A stretch of DNA of 55,648 bases. Source: Bacteroidales bacterium (GTDB lineage: Bacteria > Bacteroidota > Bacteroidia > Bacteroidales > UBA3663). The stretch lies in the NCBI GenBank assembly GCA_017561935.1, contig JAFZBE010000014.1, positions 1 through 55,648 of the forward strand, in the 5' to 3' direction. Below, piece after piece: positions 25,101 through 33,756 of the stretch; positions within the stretch are counted from its first letter, which is position 1, and the number at the start of each line of letters is the position of its first letter. The notes below the pieces were generated by a model, which saw only the letters and a list, made by a program, of their open reading frames with translations, did no database searches and was not told the DNA's origin. Made by a program: the position numbers and the translations under genes.

Positions 25101-25556
25101 TATTCGGGTGGCAATAAGGTGCGTCTCGATCCAGTCTTCCACTATGCATACAGTGACCTTTCGTCACTGCCACGTGAATTCAAGAACCGTTGGATGGTTG
25201 CTGGCGATGAGAATGTGACTGACGTTCCGACTATCGCTACCAAGAACCAGGTGTACCGCTATGGCTCGACCAACCTCAGCACGGCATACAATGCCTACAA
25301 CTATTCTACCGCACGTATTGCCAAGGGAGACTTCGTCCGTATGAAGGAAATTGCCATCACATACGGTCTTCCCAACGACGTGGTGCGCAAGTCACGTGTA
25401 TTGAGCAGCGCTTCGCTCAAGATCTCTGGCACCAACCTCTTCCTGATTTATGCCGATGACGCATTGAATGGTCAGGATCCCGAGTATGTCAATGCCGGTG
25501 GTGTGGCTTCGCCTATCTCCAAGCAGTTTACTGCTACTCTTCGTCTCGGTTTCTAA
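22191..25556 (+). CDS. SusC/RagA-type TonB-linked outer-membrane transporter
   Basis: A 1,121-residue outer-membrane channel. A signal peptide (about 1-20) precedes a CarboxypepD_reg-like domain (about 22-105, VTGTVVSAEDKEPVIGASIV). A TonB-box-like EEVVVTG follows, then a plug (about 115-230, SLEGRVAGVQV, IRGATSIYGNSKPLWVIDG, VLKDGSATSIYGARA), then a 22-strand barrel ending in the aromatic F. These transporters pair with a SusD-like lipoprotein to take up oligosaccharides or peptides at the expense of the proton-motive force. SusD follows after 24 bases. No N-terminal anti-sigma (STN) domain is present. The substrate is not identifiable; neighbours suggest protein rather than glycan. Confidence 0.94.
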   Translation: MRKLLSFIVTLVMSIAVMMAQKQVTGTVVSAEDKEPVIGASIVVKGTQTGTTTDIDGKFSLRVPDNAKTLQISYIGMRTQEIALKGKTHFDIVLESDEQVIEEVVVTGMGKVDKRMFTGASTNLKADAMMQAGANDVSRSLEGRVAGVQVTNVSGTFGTAPKIRIRGATSIYGNSKPLWVIDGVIYEDNVDVSSDELSSGDAKTLISSAVAGLNSDDIESFTVLKDGSATSIYGARAMAGVIVITTKKGQKGRATLNYTGEFTTRLKPSYRDYNIMNSQEMMGVYKEMADKGWLQLENLANASNTGIYGYMFQQLRSYNSSTGTFGLENTEAARNAYLQQAEFRNTDWFDLLFSTAVSQSHSVSMSAGTDKSQCYFSMSLMNDPGQYVNRAKVRRYTFNANTSYDVLKNLTIRFAASGTHRDQEAPGSLNQTTDVVTGEVKRDFDINPFSYAMNTSRCLDPNINYTRFYTRFNIFDELENNYNDINVNELMFRGELEFKPFRGLTLNGFASARMTSVKRIQNVMDDSNQANAYRAGTDATDDNSTIRSSNSLLYTDPDNDLALPESVLPVGGIRYQYDDAMRSFMYRMNADYRNVFKDVHTVNAMIGSELSMLHRTSSYMTGWGYQYNNGGITYTPYLWLKQCNEENTEYFGESFTQTNTLAYFATATYSYDQRYTLSGTYRYEGTNRLGKATSSRWLPTWNVSGSYDIAAEPWMERVNKWISMMKIRVSYSLTADTGPAYVTNATAIYKTANLWRPTNSAAESMIYISDIANEELTYEKKHEFNVGIDMGFLGDRISIIADYYKRNNFDLIGTAYTQGAGGVISKMANVADMKSSGVEFSLSTVPVKTNRFTWNLDFNYTHATNEITKLNTADRAVDLVTGAGYGVQGYPVRALFSYQFAGLNSEGLPQVYNESGNVTVGDLNFQETENLTDYLVYEGPGEPTWNGSLGNTFSYDFGKGGKLSLNVYVTYSGGNKVRLDPVFHYAYSDLSSLPREFKNRWMVAGDENVTDVPTIATKNQVYRYGSTNLSTAYNAYNYSTARIAKGDFVRMKEIAITYGLPNDVVRKSRVLSSASLKISGTNLFLIYADDALNGQDPEYVNAGGVASPISKQFTATLRLGF

Positions 25557-25580
25557 CGTTTAATATGATGTTCAAACAAT

Positions 25581-27341
25581 ATGAATACACCTTTTAAATA
25601 TATATATAGGAGCATGGTTCTGGCTACAGCTGCCATGATGGTTGCATCGTGCCAGGACAAACTTGACGAGGTGCCCGATAACCGTACAGAGATTGACACC
25701 CCCAAGAAGGTGGCTTCGCTGTTGACTTCCGGTTATCCTGATAATACTCCAGCAGTGATTTGCGAGTTGACAGGCGACAACTATGTTGACAACAATGTTG
25801 TGGTTCCCGCCACTCACCGCGATGCCTATCAGGATTTCCATGAGGAGGCATACAAGTGGGTCGATATCAACAACTATTCATTGGGTGCACAGGATACTCC
25901 CTACTCAGTTTGGCAGTCCTACTATGGCGGCATCTCGGTATGTAACCATGCCATTGCAGCCATGAAGGAGATGTGTCCAGGTATTGAGACCATGTCGGCT
26001 ACCGATATTGCCATCAATTATCCCGAAGTTTCGGCTTCATGGGGTGAGGCTATGGTGCTTCGTGCTTACCTTCACTTCATGCTCGTCAACATCTTTGCCG
26101 AGGCTTACAAGAACGACCAGTTGAGCTTGAGTGACAAGGGCGTTCCTTACGTTACCGAGCCAGAAACCGTTGTATATGTGGATTATGGACAGTCAGAGTA
26201 TCTCCACAATGTGAAGGAGACTTACGATATGATTGAGCGTGACCTTGTAGCTGGTCTGCCACTCATCGACGACAACAATTATTCGGTTCCAGCCTATCAC
26301 TTCAACCGTAATGCTGCCAATGCTTTTGCTGCACGCTTCTATCTCTTCAAACGTGACTATGCGAAGTGTATCCACTATGCTGATGAGGCGCTTGGAAACA
26401 ACCCATCGTCAATGCTGCGCAAGTGGTCGTCGATGAATAAGAACACCATCAACTCCTGTCTGCTTGACTACAATGATGAGACCGCTCCCTGCAACTTCAT
26501 GATCCAATCGACCTATTCGGTGCAGGATCGTATGCTCTCGGCTTGCCGTTATGCCATCAATTCCGGCACGACCTTCACGAAGGATAACACCAGTTATACA
26601 GTCCCCTCCACCTACGATATCATCTATAAGGGAGGTGGTCCGAACTGGAGCGGTCAGCTTTCATGCTATGATAACTGCATCTATATCTGGGGTGCAGGCC
26701 AGCAGTTTGGCGTATGGCTCTTCACGGTTTATGAATACTTCGAATACACCGACAAGATTGCTGGTATCGGATATGTCCACATGCTCTATCATCCCTTCAC
26801 CGCCGAAGAGACTCTGCTCTGCCGTGCCGAAGCCAAACTTTATTCGGGTGATCGTGATGGTGCTATTCAGGATCTGGGCTTCTGGACCAGTGGCAAACTT
26901 GTAACCAATGAACTCACCCTTTCGAATATCACTCGTAAATATTCGCGTGAAGGCAATAACATTTACTGCAGCTCGTTGCATCCTGCAGAAATGGGCTTCG
27001 AGAAGGTACTGACAGGTGATGACCTTGCGGTTCTCGACTGCGTGCTCCATTTCCGTCGCATCGAGACGATGTTCGAGGGAATGCGTTGGTTCGATATCAA
27101 GCGTTATGGCATAGATATAGTTCACTACTATCGTGGCGCAAATGAAGATGAGATTCATATCGATAAGATGTCTTGGAATGACCCTCGTCGTGTGCTCCAG
27201 CTCCCCAAGAATGTCATCGATGCCGGCTATCCTGCTAACCGTGGTACTTCCGGTGCTGTCGTAGGCGGCAGTTCGTCCAGCGTAGTACATGCACTCTCGA
27301 AGGACGATGAGGTTACTCCAATCAGGTTGTCAAACAATTAA
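25581..27341 (+). CDS. SusD/RagB-type nutrient-binding outer-membrane lipoprotein
   Basis: A 586-residue surface lipoprotein with lipobox MVASC (Cys24). It has the helical TPR-like SusD fold: the WQSYYGGISVCNHAI region, AMVLRAYLHFMLVNIFAEAY, NAFAARFYLFKRDYAKCI and the C-terminal RRIETMFEGMRWFDIKRYG. It forms the lid over the SusC channel and captures the substrate. It lies directly downstream of susC and 13 bases ahead of the metallopeptidase gene, so all are one operon. Confidence 0.93.
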   Translation: MNTPFKYIYRSMVLATAAMMVASCQDKLDEVPDNRTEIDTPKKVASLLTSGYPDNTPAVICELTGDNYVDNNVVVPATHRDAYQDFHEEAYKWVDINNYSLGAQDTPYSVWQSYYGGISVCNHAIAAMKEMCPGIETMSATDIAINYPEVSASWGEAMVLRAYLHFMLVNIFAEAYKNDQLSLSDKGVPYVTEPETVVYVDYGQSEYLHNVKETYDMIERDLVAGLPLIDDNNYSVPAYHFNRNAANAFAARFYLFKRDYAKCIHYADEALGNNPSSMLRKWSSMNKNTINSCLLDYNDETAPCNFMIQSTYSVQDRMLSACRYAINSGTTFTKDNTSYTVPSTYDIIYKGGGPNWSGQLSCYDNCIYIWGAGQQFGVWLFTVYEYFEYTDKIAGIGYVHMLYHPFTAEETLLCRAEAKLYSGDRDGAIQDLGFWTSGKLVTNELTLSNITRKYSREGNNIYCSSLHPAEMGFEKVLTGDDLAVLDCVLHFRRIETMFEGMRWFDIKRYGIDIVHYYRGANEDEIHIDKMSWNDPRRVLQLPKNVIDAGYPANRGTSGAVVGGSSSSVVHALSKDDEVTPIRLSNN

Positions 27342-27354
27342 TAGTATCAGAAGA

Positions 27355-28629
27355 ATGAAAAAGATATTCCAAACGCTCATGATACTGTCGGCGATGCTGA
27401 CAGTCACTTCATGTGGAAATGATGAAGACTTCACCGAGTCCATCTTCGATACCAATATTGCTGCTGTTGACCAGAGTTCGGTCACTGCACCTTTTGACCA
27501 GTGGCTGTACGATAATTTCGTTGTGCCCTACAACACCGAAATCCAGTACAAGTTCAACTTCACGGCTTCCGACCTGAGCTATCAGCTGGCTCCTGCCGAC
27601 TACAAGAAGTCTCAGTTGCTCTCGCATTTCATCAAGTATCTGTTCTACGAGGTATATGATAAGTATGGCGAGAAGGATCAGAACGGCACCCCGATCTTTA
27701 TGAAGACTTATGGCCCGCGTATCTTCCATTTCATCGGATCGGCTGCCTATAGCCCTACTACAGGCACCGAGACGCTGGGTTACGCTTCTGCAGGTGTTAA
27801 GATTACGCTGATCAACGTGAATGATATGCGCACGGTGACCGAGGGAATGGACTTCACACCCGAAGACATGTTCTCACTCAACGAACGACAGTTCCACACG
27901 ATGCATCACGAGTTCTCGCACATCCTGCATCAGACCAAATCTTATCCTACGACTTACGGTATCGTTACGGCAGGTACCTACGACCCACGAAACTGGCAGG
28001 AGCGTGACTCTTGTGATAGCCATGCACTTGGTTACGTCACCCAGTATGGCTCGTCGGCCACTTACGAGGATTTCGTTGAGACCCTCTCGTGTACCATCAC
28101 CGATACCGACGAGCGGTGGATGAACACCATCATCGAATGCTGTTTGAACGGTGGTGTCAAGTCAGGCGACAAGGAGCAGATCTATACGCTTATCGACAGC
28201 CTGGAGATTGACAACTTCGACGATCCGAAGATGCACTGGAACAACTTCACCATCTATGAGGAGTTAGTGACCGATGGTGATACGGGCGAAAAGGTACATT
28301 CCCGCTACATCCTTGATAATCATCTTAGCGACTCGCGTTCACATCTTCAGTCCAACCTTACGAATTCTGAATATCAGAAGTATAGCTGGGTTACGTATAA
28401 AAGCTTCACTTCGTTTCGCGACTACCTTGACAACTGGGTGACCTACGATTCGAGTGACGAGACCAAGGGTATCAACGCATTGCTCAAGAAGATCGACATC
28501 GCCAGCAAGTGGTACACCGAATACTGGGGACTCCATCTCTTCACCATTCGTCGTGAAGTTGATTATCGCCAGAAACACGTCAATGACTACGTACATAGCG
28601 ATCAGTGTGTAATCTATGACTATCAGTAA
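27355..28629 (+). CDS. Zinc metallopeptidase-like lipoprotein of SusC/D loci (Peptidase_Mx1 type)
   Basis: A 424-residue lipoprotein with lipobox VTSC (Cys20). The start ATG at 27355 follows the SusD stop by 13 bases; a longer frame from 27289 would overlap SusD and hide the signal peptide. The zinc motif HEFSH (residues 185-189) with a preceding His and a following HILHQ fits HExxH metallopeptidases. The gene resembles the substrate-import-associated zinc metallohydrolase lipoproteins that accompany some SusC/D pairs. It probably trims peptide or glycoconjugate substrates at the cell surface. The substrate is not known. Confidence 0.82.
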   Translation: MKKIFQTLMILSAMLTVTSCGNDEDFTESIFDTNIAAVDQSSVTAPFDQWLYDNFVVPYNTEIQYKFNFTASDLSYQLAPADYKKSQLLSHFIKYLFYEVYDKYGEKDQNGTPIFMKTYGPRIFHFIGSAAYSPTTGTETLGYASAGVKITLINVNDMRTVTEGMDFTPEDMFSLNERQFHTMHHEFSHILHQTKSYPTTYGIVTAGTYDPRNWQERDSCDSHALGYVTQYGSSATYEDFVETLSCTITDTDERWMNTIIECCLNGGVKSGDKEQIYTLIDSLEIDNFDDPKMHWNNFTIYEELVTDGDTGEKVHSRYILDNHLSDSRSHLQSNLTNSEYQKYSWVTYKSFTSFRDYLDNWVTYDSSDETKGINALLKKIDIASKWYTEYWGLHLFTIRREVDYRQKHVNDYVHSDQCVIYDYQ

Positions 28630-28647
28630 TTGCTCAGAACAAAAATT

Positions 28648-30024
28648 ATGAAGAATTATTCTAATATCCTACGCGTAATGCTGTCGAGCGCAGCATTAAC
28701 TGCCATGTTCTCGGCATGTACGTTCGAGCAGGAAGACTATTTCGACGAGTCGGCTGCCATCCGCATCCAGCATGTTAACGATGAGATTAAATCCACACTT
28801 TGTGCCCCCTCGTCGGCCAATGGATGGGTCATCCAGTATTATGTGGCTGGTACTGACGATTACGATTTCGAGGGCTTTAACCTCTTCGGCAAGTTCTATG
28901 AGTCGGGCAAGGTGACGCTCTGTAGTGACCATCGTTTTTTGCGTGATGGACATGCTGGCAAATATACCGAATATACCAGTTTCTACGAGATGTTGGCCGA
29001 GGAAGGCCCCGTTCTTGCTTTCAATACCTGGAACGACATCATCAGTGTGTTTGTCGATCCCGTTGATCCCGGTTCAGCCCCCAACACCATCATCGACGAT
29101 GGCGAAGGTATGAATGGCGATGACCGTCTCGTAGTTCTTTCGTACAATAATGACGAAGTTCTCCTTCGTGGCGAACGTCATTCCGCCCCCATTCGTTTTA
29201 TTCGTCTCGACCGTTCACCTGCCGATTATATTTCGCAGACTGCGGCCATGAAGGATTATATCTCTAACGAGAAAATGGCACAGTATTACGTGAGCAACGG
29301 CACCGATACCATGTATATTGATGGACTCTATAAGGGTTATTTCAACTACAACGATCGTCTTATCGACCCCTTGGAGTCGTCGGTGAAGAACTGCGTGTTC
29401 ACTCCCGATGGTTTCCGTCTGCGCACGCCACTCGTATTAGGAGCCGACACCTGTCAGGAGTTTGTGCTCAATTCCGAGCGCTCAGCGCTTGTTTCAGGGA
29501 ATGTATCGGTTTCGCCCTGCTGGTTGCTTACTATAAATAGCCTCTGTCAGATTACCAGTGCTGCAAAGATCACGGCTCTTGGTGCAAGCGATAGCTTTGC
29601 AGCCATGTATAACAAGCTTAAAGATGACATCACCGAGAACTTCCCGTCTCAGACCTTCAATGGCATCACCTTCGGCAAGTCATCCGAGTCGGGAAGCAGC
29701 AGCCGTGTGGGCGTTATTTTCAGTTGTAGCAGTGGCACTCGCAAGTATCTGACTGGATTTACTGGCACCGTGACCATTGACCCGCAGACGGGTATGGCTA
29801 CTATTCAGGCCAATCCTGACGACCCCTCGTCGAACTATTCCAGCTATAGCCGCAAGGGCATCGGCAGCTCGTTTACTGATATCGTCAGTGCGATGAATGG
29901 CACCTATCGCCTCTACACCAACAATGTTTTCAAACCCACTGAAGTCTCCTGGACCAAGGTCGATGACCCGTCGTTCTACTTTGTTACACAGTTCGACTTC
30001 TCAAGCTCTGGAGTTATTAACTAA
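28648..30024 (+). CDS. DUF4302-like lipoprotein
   Basis: A 458-residue lipoprotein with lipobox FSAC (Cys24); the start ATG is 18 bases after the preceding stop. The body resembles the DUF4302 family found with SusC/D and zinc-peptidase lipoproteins (NGWVIQYYVAG, DYDFEGFNLFGKF, FNTWNDIISVF, LRGERHSAPIRFIRL). It is beta-rich and Ser/Thr/Asp-rich toward the C-terminus. A role as an accessory surface subunit of the transporter is inferred from the operon; its biochemical function is not known to me. Confidence 0.75.
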   Translation: MKNYSNILRVMLSSAALTAMFSACTFEQEDYFDESAAIRIQHVNDEIKSTLCAPSSANGWVIQYYVAGTDDYDFEGFNLFGKFYESGKVTLCSDHRFLRDGHAGKYTEYTSFYEMLAEEGPVLAFNTWNDIISVFVDPVDPGSAPNTIIDDGEGMNGDDRLVVLSYNNDEVLLRGERHSAPIRFIRLDRSPADYISQTAAMKDYISNEKMAQYYVSNGTDTMYIDGLYKGYFNYNDRLIDPLESSVKNCVFTPDGFRLRTPLVLGADTCQEFVLNSERSALVSGNVSVSPCWLLTINSLCQITSAAKITALGASDSFAAMYNKLKDDITENFPSQTFNGITFGKSSESGSSSRVGVIFSCSSGTRKYLTGFTGTVTIDPQTGMATIQANPDDPSSNYSSYSRKGIGSSFTDIVSAMNGTYRLYTNNVFKPTEVSWTKVDDPSFYFVTQFDFSSSGVIN

Positions 30025-30054
30025 TCCATTTATATTCATTTTTATTTTTCGTTT

Positions 30055-31731
30055 ATGAAAGCAATGTTTCTACTTTCTGCTGTTGCCCTTTTAAGCGCTA
30101 CAGCATTGGCAGGCCCCAAGTTTGAGGGCGCTGTTAGTCGTCACATCAGTCTCCCTAACCAGCCTGCAAAGGTTGAGAGGGCTCTTCCTCAGGCTACCCG
30201 TCCTATCGAGCTCCGTTCTGGCGAGAACCTTAAGAGTGGACGTTTTGAGGCTATGGGTGAGACCTCATCAGCTGCTCGTCGTGCAAAGGCTACCACCTAT
30301 GGTGCCTACTATTCGTTCGGTGATGGCACGCTCAAGTCTTCGCTCGTTTGGGATGGCGGTTTCTATGGCTATTCCTGGGCAGTGGCTCATGCATTCCCCT
30401 ATTCCGCTAATTTCAATGCTGAGCTTGGCAACGCTTGGACAATGGTTACTTCCTCCGAGACTCATGACTTGTCCGAGTATGTTGATTCTGATGGCAACCT
30501 CCACATGGACGATCTTGGCATCGGCAACTACTATATGCCTACTATCAACGCTAGCAATGCCAACTATACTTGGAGCACCAGAGACACCAAAGGCCAGATT
30601 CTCAACTATGCCTATTTTGAGGACAGCTGGGGAATGGGTGTATTTGATGCATTTGAGTGTCAGGGATTCTATATCGGTTATTCGGATGGCTATGCCTATG
30701 GTTCTACTACTCCATACGGTCCATCCAACCTCACTTTGATTGATATTGGTAAAGTAGGTGGCCCACTGGTTGTCGATGATGTCTGCGTCTGGCTTACTAC
30801 TGACACCAAGCTTTTCGCTACAGAAGATGACTATATTCTTGTCACCATCTATGACATTCAAGAGAACGATACTACTTTCTACAATGCTTATATTCGTCCC
30901 GAGAACATCGAGACCGCTACCAATGGTGCAACTTGCGGTGTAGGCAAGTTCGTCGAGATTGATGAGGATGGTTTCGAGAGTGAGGTTTCTCCTGTGCTCA
31001 CAGGTGAAGTTCAGGTTCGCATTACTGCCACTGAAGGTTGCGACTACGGCATTATCATGTGTTATTCGGATATGGAGGATGAGGATGATGAGGGCTATAA
31101 GTATTACAACTCTCACACCTACTGGTGGAGCGATGGCTCAGTTTCTGGCATGCAGGAGCGTTTCTATCGTTGGACAGCTGTCGATGCTGCTGTGATCCTT
31201 GATGCACGCTTCAATGCTCTTACCACCTACGGCACTCCCGAACGTTCTACCACAGGATATGTGCCCAACGATGCCACCTACTATCAGGCTGAGGACGGTA
31301 CCTCTTACACATGGGCAGTTTCTGCTGTTGACGAAGAGGATGGCAAGGCTTATAATGACTTTGACGTGGAGTCCACCTTCAATATTCTTGATTTCAGCGT
31401 AATTTATGACGAGGATGTTGTGGCTGGCATTGATTTCGACTCCACATACTATGCTGACTATAATCTTATTGCTCTTTACGTGGCATTGAAAGAGCTCCCA
31501 CAGGACGTTGATGTGCGCACCACCACTGTAACCTTCATTTCTAACGAAGAGGCCGAGTATCCTATCACCATTACCCAGTTTGGCGCTGGTGCAGGTATCA
31601 ACAACGTTGCCAAGGATGCAGAGAAGGAGGATAACGAGGTTTACAACCTCCAGGGTGTAAAGGTTAGCAAGTCGGAGGCTGAACTCCCCGCTGGCGTTTA
31701 TGTGAAGAACGGCAAGAAGTTCGTGAAGTAA
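30055..31731 (+). CDS. Large secreted protein with C-terminal sorting-like tail
   Basis: A 558-residue protein with a signal peptide (about 1-19). It has a Tyr/Asp/Gly-rich acidic body and an internal Asp/Glu cluster (SDMEDEDDEGY, about residues 340-350). The final ~30 residues begin with YNLQGVKVSK and end in PAGVYVKNGKKFVK. This resembles the C-terminal tails common in Prevotella exoproteins and type IX secretion cargo. I recognise no catalytic motif. It follows the lipoprotein by 30 bases and precedes a strong terminator, so it is probably the last gene of the SusC/D operon. Surface display or release is inferred from the tail. Confidence 0.72.
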   Translation: MKAMFLLSAVALLSATALAGPKFEGAVSRHISLPNQPAKVERALPQATRPIELRSGENLKSGRFEAMGETSSAARRAKATTYGAYYSFGDGTLKSSLVWDGGFYGYSWAVAHAFPYSANFNAELGNAWTMVTSSETHDLSEYVDSDGNLHMDDLGIGNYYMPTINASNANYTWSTRDTKGQILNYAYFEDSWGMGVFDAFECQGFYIGYSDGYAYGSTTPYGPSNLTLIDIGKVGGPLVVDDVCVWLTTDTKLFATEDDYILVTIYDIQENDTTFYNAYIRPENIETATNGATCGVGKFVEIDEDGFESEVSPVLTGEVQVRITATEGCDYGIIMCYSDMEDEDDEGYKYYNSHTYWWSDGSVSGMQERFYRWTAVDAAVILDARFNALTTYGTPERSTTGYVPNDATYYQAEDGTSYTWAVSAVDEEDGKAYNDFDVESTFNILDFSVIYDEDVVAGIDFDSTYYADYNLIALYVALKELPQDVDVRTTTVTFISNEEAEYPITITQFGAGAGINNVAKDAEKEDNEVYNLQGVKVSKSEAELPAGVYVKNGKKFVK

Positions 31732-31757
31732 GTCGCGTTTTTTCCTGATTTTTCATT

Positions 31758-31788
31758 AGACCGATTCCTTCGGGAATCGGTCTTTTAA
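31758..31788 (+). terminator. Terminator with UUCG tetraloop
   Basis: AGACCGATTCC and GGAATCGGTCT pair perfectly around TTCG, followed by a T run. It sits 18 bases before the next start codon. Confidence 0.88.
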
Positions 31789-31806
31789 TTACACAAACAA
31801 TCATTT

Positions 31807-33648
31807 ATGAAAAAAGTCTTCTCCTTATTAGCAACCGCTTTGATAGCCACTGCATCGGTTTCTGCCGAGGATTATACTCCTTGGGGGTACTATATGGGCA
31901 ATATGGACAACGATAACCTCGGCCTTATAGGTGCCGGTGTGGCCACCCTTCGTGTCGCTATCTTCGTGCCTGGCGATGGCGTCTTAGGAGGCGGAACGAT
32001 TGCCGGTGCCAACGTCCCTGTATATGATCCTGCTGCGGTAACATCTCTTAGTGCTTGGGTTACTCCAACACTTTCGTCAACAGAATCCTATAGCCAGCAA
32101 GTCGAACTGACCAACTATGCCAGCGGTTACAATCAGGCCATCTTCCCGGAATCCTATAAAGTAACCGAAACAGGCTGCTATGTAGGGTACACCATTACAG
32201 TCAATACCTCCCTCAATACGCAAGGCAGCAAGTATCCTATCATCTATGATGCCTCGACGCTCACCCCAAATAGTTTCTGGATTTGGTACAGCGCACAGTA
32301 TGGCTGGATGGATATTGGAAACGATTATGGGCAGTCGTGTTTGCAGGCACTATTCACGGAGATCAAATTGCCTGAAACGGCAGCGCACTTCGGCACAATA
32401 AAGAACGCGATCACAGGTGTTGATACGGAAACGGAATGGCCCGTCACAGTTTATTCCGATGCTGCGGAAGCAGTTAGCAATATCGAATATACCATCGATG
32501 TGAATGGGGTTAAGGAAACTCGAACCGCCGATGTGACCATTGAATCAGGCTTCAACAAGTCCGCTGAAATTATGGTTAAGGTGGCTTCTCCTTCCGAAGT
32601 AGGCGCGTATAATGTAACGCTCGCTATCACGAAGGTCAATGGAAAAGATAATTCATTGGCTGATAATGAGATTGTAATCAGTTTTAAGAACCTCAGCCGT
32701 ATCGTACAACGCAATACTATCGTCGAGGAATTCACAGGTACCGGTTGTGGTTGGTGTCCACGTGGTATGCAGGGTATGGCCAACCTCCGTGCCGAATTCG
32801 GCGATCGTTTCATCGGTCTGGCTTTCCATGCTTATAACACTTCCGATCCGATGTATCCGAACTACTACATCTCGGCATCCAAACTCGGCATCTCGGGCGC
32901 TCCAAGCTGTATTATGGATCGCAAGGAGGTGATGGATCCCTATTATGGAACTGAGAAAAACGAACGCTATGTGCTTCAGGACTTTGAGGATTATTGTTCA
33001 ATACCTGCTGAGGTTGACCTCGGCATTAAGTCTGAATGGACGAGCGATAGCAGAGATTCGGTGAAGGTTGAAATCAACCTTGAGGCCTTGACCGAAGGTT
33101 CCTACGAGGTGGTTTATGTCCTTACGGCCGATAGCCTTATTGGAACCACCACCGCATGGCGTCAGTCCAATTACTACTATCAATATTCTGCCTCTGATGT
33201 TGGAGAAGATGATCTTGCCAAGTTCTGCAAGGGTGGCGAGTATGGTTCAAGCCGTTTCTATTGGAATTTTGACGATGTGGTTATTGCAAGCTCCTACAAT
33301 GCTCAAGGTGTAAATCTGGTATTCCCGTTGGGTCGTCTTGCAGCAGGTGCCAAAGTGGAGAACAGCTATACACTCGGGTTGCCAACCAAAGCCACCCTTC
33401 GTGAAGCCATCAATGCAAGCATAGATAAGGTTTATGCTGTTGTGTTTGTGGTTAATGCCGAAGGCACCATTGCTCAAGCAGTCAAGGTTCGCGTTGAATC
33501 GAACGAGAATCCTGGAAGCATCGAGCGCATAGAAAATGACGAGACGAAGACAGTCAAACCAAGTTATGACCTCCTGGGTCGTCCGACCAGCACTCCTCAT
33601 CGTGGTCAGCTCTTCATCCGCGAAGGCAGGAAGATGATGCTGCGATAA
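31807..33648 (+). CDS. Omp28-like secreted thioredoxin-fold protein with sorting-like tail
   Basis: A 613-residue exported protein with a signal peptide (about 1-20). Residues 30-300 are beta-rich, including an Ig-like segment. From about 305 a thioredoxin-like domain begins with VEEFTGTGCGWCPRGMQGM; the CxxC cysteines are Cys314 and Cys317. Later comes GISGAPSCIMDR, equivalent to the cis-Pro region. Similar proteins are called Omp28-related. A tail (YDLLGRPTST, FIREGRKMMLR) resembles that of the preceding gene. A surface or periplasmic thiol-disulfide role is inferred. There is no room for a separate promoter after the upstream terminator except within it, so expression may depend on read-through. 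Confidence 0.78.
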   Translation: MKKVFSLLATALIATASVSAEDYTPWGYYMGNMDNDNLGLIGAGVATLRVAIFVPGDGVLGGGTIAGANVPVYDPAAVTSLSAWVTPTLSSTESYSQQVELTNYASGYNQAIFPESYKVTETGCYVGYTITVNTSLNTQGSKYPIIYDASTLTPNSFWIWYSAQYGWMDIGNDYGQSCLQALFTEIKLPETAAHFGTIKNAITGVDTETEWPVTVYSDAAEAVSNIEYTIDVNGVKETRTADVTIESGFNKSAEIMVKVASPSEVGAYNVTLAITKVNGKDNSLADNEIVISFKNLSRIVQRNTIVEEFTGTGCGWCPRGMQGMANLRAEFGDRFIGLAFHAYNTSDPMYPNYYISASKLGISGAPSCIMDRKEVMDPYYGTEKNERYVLQDFEDYCSIPAEVDLGIKSEWTSDSRDSVKVEINLEALTEGSYEVVYVLTADSLIGTTTAWRQSNYYYQYSASDVGEDDLAKFCKGGEYGSSRFYWNFDDVVIASSYNAQGVNLVFPLGRLAAGAKVENSYTLGLPTKATLREAINASIDKVYAVVFVVNAEGTIAQAVKVRVESNENPGSIERIENDETKTVKPSYDLLGRPTSTPHRGQLFIREGRKMMLR

Positions 33649-33672
33649 ATGCTCATATACTGATAAAAGAAC

Positions 33673-33704
33673 GGGAATCAAGTTTCGGCTTGGTTCCCAT
33701 TTTA
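33673..33704 (+). terminator. Terminator after the Omp28-like gene
   Basis: GGGAATCAAG pairs with CTTGGTTCCC around a six-base loop, followed by ATTTTAAT. It may also act on the convergent ATPase gene, as the other strand carries TTCTTTTATC. Confidence 0.75.
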
Positions 33705-33756
33705 ATGCTTGTATCTCGTATAGCTTGGATTTCGTTTTCCAAATCCTTTCCTGGAA

